Below, piece by piece: positions 10,110 through 15,228 of a DNA stretch of 15,228 bases. The DNA is from Lunasporangiospora selenospora (taxonomy: Eukaryota; Mortierellomycota; Mortierellomycetes; Mortierellales; Mortierellaceae). A model generated the notes under the pieces. The model was not told the DNA's origin, ran no database searches, and worked only from the letters and a program-made list of their open reading frames with translations. Positions within the stretch are counted from its first letter, which is position 1, and each line of letters opens with the position of its first letter. Both the position numbers and the translations under genes were made by a program. The DNA is taken from assembly GCA_015680635.1 (NCBI GenBank), contig JAABOA010000401.1, positions 384 to 15,611 on the forward strand, given 5' to 3'.

Positions 10110-10187
10110 ATTCACGCGCACTCACGCACATTCACGCACATACGCACACATACACGCACGCACGCACAAACAGATACACACGCACCC
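10110..10187. repeat. CA/CACG microsatellite
   Basis: Interrupted ACGCACAC-type repeats with ATTCACGC, CATACGCA and CACGCACG variants. It lies about 180-255 nt upstream of the proposed start of the plus-strand gene. Alternating purine-pyrimidine sequence of this kind can adopt Z-DNA, but no effect can be inferred here. Confidence 0.85.
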
Positions 10188-10365
10188 ATGTTCATACTCT
10201 TTGCAGCCTGGACACCCAAGGGCAGATTGAAACCAAGATTCTTTATCACGTGTGACACGGAGATTATTTTTTATACCTCTCTGTCTCGCCTTGCACTCCT
10301 CTAGCCTTTCTCTTCACTCTTGAACATTTTCCAGCATTGGCACCACCACTGGCGATCGTACCCAG

Positions 10366-11742
10366 ATGTCTGCCTCTTCTCCCCAAACAAGAGTTACATC
10401 CACCAGTCCCCATCGCACTGTCATCACCTCAAAGTGTATGTTGTCCACAATACATGCTACCCATGATACCTCTGTAACATTGGCCTGCTAACCGCCTGCC
10501 TGGCCTACCCTATCGCCACACTCTGTTGCTTTGGTTATTGGTCAGCGCCACCATCGGACGCTACATTTCTGTCGCATGAACGGCGCAGTTTAGGAAATCC
10601 CGTCATGAGTGAAAAAATGATGCTGTCTTCGCACTCCAACCAGCACTCCCTGGCCCAGACCCATAGGCAGACCTTGATTGAGGGATACTTTGGAAGAGAC
10701 TCGAAAGACCAAGGTTCTCAGTACTGCCCAAATACTGCCTCCATTTCGGTAAGTTGCTGTTGCCATAACAGCCAAACTCTGCCTAGAGCATAACAGAGAG
10801 AAGCATTTAATCCGAATTTGTCTGTCATTGGTGTTGCAATATAGGAAAGTGAGTACTTCCGAGGGTTTACCACAAATCGGGAATACGGAGCAGAGTCCGG
10901 GATGGAGCCTACGAAGGCTGACTCTCAATCGGCCCAGTTGTCAAGCAGTGCAAGTTTTCACCATCCAACAGAGACACATATTCAGAATGCGCCGCTTCCT
11001 GCACCATGCGGAATTCAAGGTATTTACTTTTGAGCGAGTTACTCTCTGGTGTCTCCTTGCACTGGATAGGTCTTTGCCTTGCTTGTGCTTGGTTTCCATA
11101 CTATGAGGACCACTTCAGTCCAAAACTACAAACAGGACTGTTCTTCATTGACTGAAAAATAACTCCCATATTTTACAGCTCTCCAAACTACCCTTGACCC
11201 TACTAAGATTTGCCCAGGCGGCATACGCTGGCTTTCGATTCAATTTGCAGCCTCAGTACAAGAGGTCACTTGTGGCAGATTCCAGAGTTCAAATAGAGAC
11301 TGTAGGTCTGGTCAACTCGTTGAAGTCGTTGGTAAGGATTCGTATACTTCAGGATCAATATTTCTGGTCAGATTATATCGCCTCAAACTTACCTGTAGCC
11401 TCAACTGGCTCCCGTCTGTGATTTAAAGGCACTTTGGTTGATATAGTAAAGTCTTTTGGGCCCAGCTTGCAGTTCACAATTCGTGATCCCCAGGCCCCAG
11501 ACTCTAGACGCATGCCGTCCATCTGGGGCGCTATCTCAGATTACCAAGCTCCAAACTTGAGCCAGGAACGTAGAGATGACTTCGTGTCAGTTTTAACTTG
11601 TGATGTGACTGATATTGCCAGCTCCGTCGATCAAGACGCTCTTAGACCCGACAATGTTGTCAGGATTGTGGGGTTAGTGACTGAGGATAGCGGTGTTGGA
11701 GTTAAGAAATATCGATTAAACTGCATTCGGGTTCGAAGGTAA
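10366..11742 (+). CDS. Unknown protein with probable C-terminal OB-fold, five exons
   Basis: I do not recognise this gene with certainty. The proposed exons are 10366-10433, 10589-10748, 10845-11019, 11179-11331 and 11429-11742, all in phase and giving 289 residues. Introns are 155, 96, 159 and 97 nt. Exon 1 (MSASSPQTRVTSTSP) and its GTGTAT donor are the weakest part; the rest is well supported, since only this phase chain leaves an open frame. Residues up to about 135 are Ser/Gln/His-rich and probably disordered. The C-terminal part alternates hydrophobic residues as in an OB-fold: KICPGGIRWLSIQFAASV, GQLVEVVGTLVDIVKSFG, LQFTIRDPQ, then DNVVRIVGLVTEDSGVGV and KKYRLNCIRVRR. Its order (strand, I-R-D-P turn, later V-R-I-V-G strand) resembles small single-strand-DNA-binding OB proteins such as RMI2, RPA32 or STN1-type subunits. 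That is inference from pattern only. The stop overlaps a potential donor (CGAAG/GTAATG), so a short extra exon near 11807 is possible. Confidence 0.6.
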
Positions 11743-12153
11743 TGTAGGATTCAATTGTTTTACTTGAGTACCTCGTATTGCAAGCTTTCATGCTCTTGTC
11801 TCACAGATTACTGTTCATATTTTGTCCATATTCCTGACCAGCGCCTCATTGAATGAGGGATATTGCTACATAGGCTCGTAACGCAGCATTCGGTCGCCCC
11901 GTAATAGCAGGGAAATAAATCTTGCCTTTTTAGGCGCGCTGCTATACTTGTCTCCCTCAGGCTGGTATCCAACATGCCCTTCGCAGTGTGTCAATTGACA
12001 CTAGATTTCACTATGATTTTGCAGACCTCCATGCAATGCCATGCCATGCCTGTTCTGTGGGAAAAAATAAAAAGGGGGCTCCAGCACACGTACCCCATCA
12101 TCACATCTCATTCCTCATTCCTCATTCCTCTCGTCTGCCTTTAATTCTCCGCC
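11743..12153 (+). promoter_or_regulatory. Intergenic region and promoter of the DUF6589 gene
   Basis: A 411-nt spacer. Toward its right end is an AAAAATAAAAAG element (12063-12074), TATA-like and about 80 nt before the ATG. It is followed by a CT-rich block with three tandem CATTCCT units (12109-12130). Upstream, ATGC(C/A) repeats occur at about 12030-12050. This A-box plus CT-block layout is typical of fungal core promoters. No gene or RNA was seen in the rest. Confidence 0.5.
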
Positions 12154-14810
12154 ATGCTCTTGAGAAAACGCAGAGCAATTCCCCACTCTTTCACGAGGGC
12201 TTTGTCCAGTCCAGTTAGCCCTGACCAAAGACTCTCCAAGAGGCTAGCAACTTCTAGCCCTACAAGTCCCAGCCCTAGGTCCTCGGTGAGGCTGTCAACC
12301 GATGCCAGTCAAAGCCCTGCAAGCCCCAGCCCTAGGTCCTCGGTGAGGCTGTCAACCAAGGCCAGTCAAAGCCCTGCAAGCCCCAGTCCTGGATCTTCTA
12401 TGAAATCAGCTCCAACTTCCACTCTAGTTAATCAACCGCCAACAGTTGAAAGGTCTATTTCAGAGTTGTCAACTGTTGGAGAAGGATCAGCAGCTCCAGA
12501 CTTATTGGATACTGATAATCCTCCTCGGAATATCAGTGACACACGTCTACTTGATATACTTGAGACGATCTATTCCAACAAGTTTACCTTAGCCACTTTT
12601 ATGTGCAGTTTGGCGCAGTCTAAAGATCAGGATGTTGTGACAAAGTTAAAGCGCTTTTACAATCGCGATGGACCAGTCTCCATTATCAATGCATGGAGAA
12701 ATAGCATGACCGATATATTTTGCATCGAAAACACTCGACTCGCCGCGATGGAGTTGGTAAATGATATGCTCATGGAAGAAATAGGTCAATTGTCAGATCG
12801 CTCATTCAACTTCCCGTCAAGAGATGTTTCAGCTGATACTCTTGCCGAGTTTAACCTTGCAGAGCTCACCACGTCTATCTCATACAAAGCACCTCAACTC
12901 ACCGCGCTTGTGAGACGGCTGACTTCTACCAATCCTAACTCCACAAGAAGTTCCAGAATCATGGTCCCTGCCATTCTAAGTATGATCCTAGTTGCGCACA
13001 ACAAGAAGGCCAATTTCCTACCGAGAGTCCTCAGTTTATTTTTGTATAGCTGTGGTACCTCGCGCAAGGTGATTGAGACGCTTAGCCAAATTGGCCTGTC
13101 GGTGTCGTACTCCTCTCTCATGAAATCCTTGCCATTCCTTACCAAAGACGCTATCAAGAAAGTGAAAGAATATACTGCAAAAAAACCATTCTACATCGTT
13201 TATGACAACATCAACATTGCGTCAAAGAAACACGACCAGCGCCTTCACAACATGGATCAATTTCAAAATGGAGCCACCGCGACAATTGTTGCATCGGAGA
13301 CCTTTCTTGACATGGAGAAAGATAGCAATCCCACTCGACACCTCCGTTTGGATGATCTCATACCTAACACTGATAACGACGATCACCGCAGAAAAGTGTT
13401 TCGATATCATTTACTGGAGGTGCTTGCGCGACATGTCGACAAATTTGATTGCTGTGACAATCCCGAGCCAATAATTAGGGTCCTAGACGCTAAAAAGACC
13501 CAAACATTTCCGCTACCAATAATGCAGATCGACCAATCGACGGTGGAAGGCAATAAGGATATTTTGGAAACCATTATTGAAACCATTCTTCAGTTACCAG
13601 AAGAGTGGTTCAAGGATGGGAGGAGAATAGTGTTGGCGGGCGATCAGCTCACAATAGCACGACTTCGGGCCTTGATACAACAGCGTTGGGACGACATATC
13701 AGAATATCATAAAATGCAATGGATAGTCCCCGTTTTTCAACTTTTCCACTTGCAGATGATTTGGAGTTCAACAATTCTCCGGACTCATTATGGCAGTGCT
13801 TCAACACCTGGATCCCTCGCCTATTACATTTCTATGCTTGGACGAAAAAGGATTAATCGCGATAAGGCGGATTTCCATGCAGCTGACGACCTTATTCGCC
13901 ATACATTCGACGCAATGGTTCTCAAGATTTGGCGCGAGGTGCTTGGCACTGATTCTCTCTTAAAGTTTGCTGGCAGTCATAGCAAAGCCAAACTACGCCG
14001 GTTCATCGATGACGGTCTTGATAGTATTTTATCGATATATTTCAATCCGAACAACTTTGACAAGCTTAACGGAGAATCATCCAGGAACGCGGCGCTTTTC
14101 TTGAGAGACGCTCTCTTTTACATCGAGCTATCCTCTGCGATCAAGGTTGGGGATGTTGGGCGCATTGAGGAGACAATAAAGTGGCTTACAATTATTTTCC
14201 AAGCAGGCGAAACCAAGAAGTATGCACAGGAACTTCTCCACCTCCATTGCGGCCTCTCATACGCTTGGACCCCAGAGACGAAAGAAGCAATACTGTCCTC
14301 GTGGCTAATCAACACATCAGGATCAAAAAAGGGTGGATACCTGCTGATCTCTATCAGGAGCAGAACAATCGACTCACAAAAGCAATCTATTCAGCCAAAG
14401 GAGGTCATAATTTTTGGGACACGTCAGAGAGTTCAATTTCTGCAAATATTCGGACATTCCAAAAAATCAAGTCCGTAATAGAGAGGGAGTTCCGGATACC
14501 ACGTAGTGGCACCAAGCACACAAAGGATAATGCAGTTGCCGATAAGGACCGAATTCTGCAAACACTTGACGAACTTAAAATCCTTAGCACGGAACCGGTG
14601 GCTATTCGCCAGAAAGGAGCACATGTTCCTGTGAAAGACCTTCTTGAGGATGGAATGACTAGACTGATCGAGTCGAAGCGCATTCAATCTTTCTTGGAAA
14701 ACAATCAGTCTGAATGTAATGTTCTTTGCGAGAGTCTCGAGTCAGTATGTGGGCCGGTAGAAGTCGAATTCGAGTTTGATTTGGAGGAATACATTGCCAT
14801 CCATTCATAA
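12154..14810 (+). CDS. DUF6589-family protein, single exon with a -1 frame change at 14325-14331
   Basis: A large fungal protein of the uncharacterised DUF6589 family. The zero frame runs 12154-14478 (774 residues). Family homology leaves that frame at codon 726 and continues in the -1 frame from GGG at 14331 to TAA at 14808-14810, giving about 885 residues. The start has good context (CCGCCATG) and a promoter just upstream. Residues 1-90 are Ser/Pro-rich with 19-residue repeats. The conserved core includes FYIVYDNIN (Asp about 351), QRLHNMDQFQNGATATIV, LAGDQLTIARLR (Asp about 497) and WIVPVFQLFHLQMIW. The family's C-terminal block begins right at the shift: SGSKK in frame 0, then GWIPADLYQEQNNRLTKAIYSAKGG in frame -1. 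RNase-H-like nuclease ancestry is a guess from the two Asp-bearing motifs. Function is unknown. Alternatives are a pseudogene with a one-base loss, or a sequencing error. There is no other stop or frame break, so the gene is not otherwise decayed. Confidence 0.82.
12249..12408 (+). repeat. 57-bp tandem coding repeat (about 2.7 copies)
   Basis: Copies are anchored by AGCCCTAGGTCCTCGGTGAG at 12271 and 12328, and by a diverged version at 12385, so the period is 57 bp. The second copy matches the first nearly perfectly and the third has drifted. The period is a multiple of three and encodes a 19-residue Ser/Pro unit (SPASPSPRSSVRLSTKASQ) at the N-terminus of the DUF6589 protein. It is rich in SP and RS motifs, possible phosphorylation sites. 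Confidence 0.9.
14325..14331 (+). other. A AAA AAG heptamer at the frame change (candidate -1 frameshift site)
   Basis: In the zero frame of the DUF6589 gene the heptamer is phased as X XXY YYZ (TCA-AAA-AAG), the arrangement needed for tandem -1 slippage. A one-base backward slip makes the next codons GGG TGG ATA, which is exactly where the family-conserved GWIPADLYQE begins. Nine nucleotides downstream a weak hairpin can form: CTGCT at 14341-14345 with AGCAG at 14359-14363, and GAT at 14346-14348 with ATC at 14353-14355, with a 3-nt bulge. Whether slippage happens is not shown. A lost A from a seven-A run would look the same. Confidence 0.5.
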
Positions 14811-14822
14811 TTTATTTCAATT

Positions 14823-15228
14823 TCAAGAGAAGTCTCCTGTAGTCCTGTTAACCCAGCGTGTCTCCATTATCACTCTTTTCTTCTGCAGCTGCCTTCGTTC
14901 TTGTGAAATTGCCCGCTTTCGTGGTGGATGCTGTTGCTGTTGCAGATAGTCTGGTGATCGCGATGGCTGGGGATCCTTGCCTCTTTCTTGATCCTGATCT
15001 TGATCCCAGTGTTGATCCTGGGTCTTGCTCTGGTTCTGGTGCTGATTCAGATCTGATTGTGAGCCATTATTCTCCAGTGAATCCAGCTCCTTTAACTTTG
15101 ATTGGAGTGACTGCTGCTGTGCTTGGAGTAGTTTCTGTAGGTCCAAAAGTTGCAGGCGCTGTGGATCTTCTTGCTGGGGTTGTGGATCTTCTTGCTGGGG
15201 CTGTGTATCTTCTTGCTGTTGCGGAGGT
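14823..15228 (-). CDS. Gln-rich protein, C-terminal part (partial)
   Basis: An unrecognised protein, open from the window's right edge to a TGA at 14823-14825, with 134 residues visible. The frame starts outside the window. Visible in order are three heptapeptide repeats QQED(P/T)Q(P/R), a Leu/Gln-rich amphipathic helix (LQLLDLQKLLQAQQQSLQSK), a DQDQ-rich acidic-amide stretch, and a basic segment (PPRKRAISQERRQLQKKR) that could be a nuclear localisation signal. Low-complexity Gln tracts with a basic end suggest a nuclear or transcription-related protein, but no domain is present to prove it. It converges on the DUF6589 gene with 12 nt between stop codons, so the two transcripts must overlap at their 3' ends. 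Confidence 0.6.
   Translation of the reverse strand, partial: PPQQQEDTQPQQEDPQPQQEDPQRLQLLDLQKLLQAQQQSLQSKLKELDSLENNGSQSDLNQHQNQSKTQDQHWDQDQDQERGKDPQPSRSPDYLQQQQHPPRKRAISQERRQLQKKRVIMETRWVNRTTGDFS
15157..15219 (-). repeat. 21-bp tandem coding repeat (3 copies)
   Basis: Three in-frame copies of CAGCAAGAAGATCCACAACCC with one to three substitutions each. They encode the heptapeptide QQEDPQP in the Gln-rich protein. The repeat may continue beyond the window edge. Confidence 0.85.

Larger units (their letters stand above)
9096..10365. promoter_or_regulatory. Divergent promoter region with dense simple repeats
   Basis: A 1.27-kb spacer between the GATA factor start (minus) and the first exon of the OB-fold-like gene (plus). 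It holds an 8-bp tandem array (9193-9350), related ATGG-rich repeats (9351-9450), a GA dinucleotide tract (9613-9680), a GGA tract (about 10013-10042) and a CA/CACG tract (10110-10187). On the GATA gene's sense strand the first three are pyrimidine runs and probably lie in its leader. Near the plus-strand gene, a CACGTG box at 10247-10252 and TATA at 10272-10275 precede the proposed ATG by roughly 115 and 90 nt. HGATAR-like sites occur at 9167-9172 and 9461-9466, so self-regulation by the GATA factor is possible but unsupported. Long open frames here are by-products of the repeats. Confidence 0.6.

Noticed and set aside
9720-10304. A 194-codon plus-strand frame and an overlapping 169-codon frame
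   Set aside because: Two overlapping frames of similar quality run into the CA/CACG repeat and lack any recognisable domain or splice support. The region lies upstream of the OB-fold-like gene's start.
14297-14321. A tiny intron (about 20 nt, GTGGCTAA...CAG) as the cause of the DUF6589 frame change
   Set aside because: It is far below the smallest intron seen in this window (66-69 nt), and removing it would delete family-conserved residues.
11743-15228. Terminal inverted repeats or target-site duplications around the DUF6589 gene
   Set aside because: None was found by eye. The 12-nt gap to the convergent gene makes a recent element with a long right end unlikely. A computed search of the whole flanks would be needed to be sure.

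Overview
The window is nuclear DNA of a filamentous fungus. Its genes are broken by short GT-AG introns (about 66-202 nt). The products include a fungal-type mitochondrial cysteine synthase, a GATA factor with an 18-residue zinc-finger loop, a secreted C-type-lectin-like protein and a DUF6589 protein. Pyrimidine-rich upstream tracts and this gene set would suit an early-diverging lineage such as Mortierellomycotina (Mucoromycota), but that placement is inference from style and not a database match.

Layout, left to right. (1) <1-327 (+): 3' end of a MOG1-type Ran-binding nuclear import factor. (2) 569-2290 (-): complete five-exon mitochondrial cysteine synthase (cysB type). (3) 3003-4119 (-): four-exon FMP32/MCUR1-family (DUF1640) coiled-coil mitochondrial inner-membrane protein. 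(4) 4958-5813 (+): four-exon secreted C-type-lectin-like protein. (5) 6043-9095 (-): three-exon GATA transcription factor of about 947 residues. (6) 9096-10365: divergent promoter region packed with simple repeats. (7) 10366-11742 (+): five-exon protein of unknown function with a probable OB-fold C-terminus. (8) 12154-14810 (+): intronless DUF6589 gene whose frame shifts by -1 exactly at an A AAA AAG heptamer. (9) 14823->15228 (-): C-terminus of a Gln-rich protein, convergent with the DUF6589 gene and only 12 nt from it.

The genes do not form an obvious pathway. Two adjacent minus-strand genes encode mitochondrial proteins. The rest is ordinary gene-dense chromosome, plus one gene (DUF6589) of the lineage-restricted, possibly mobile-element-derived kind. 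Exon structures were rebuilt by hand from splice signals, phase and family conservation. All joins given keep the frame, and where a join is ambiguous it is said so.

The most interesting signal is the DUF6589 frame change. It is either programmed -1 frameshifting, a recent one-base loss from an A tract, or a sequencing error, and these can be told apart.
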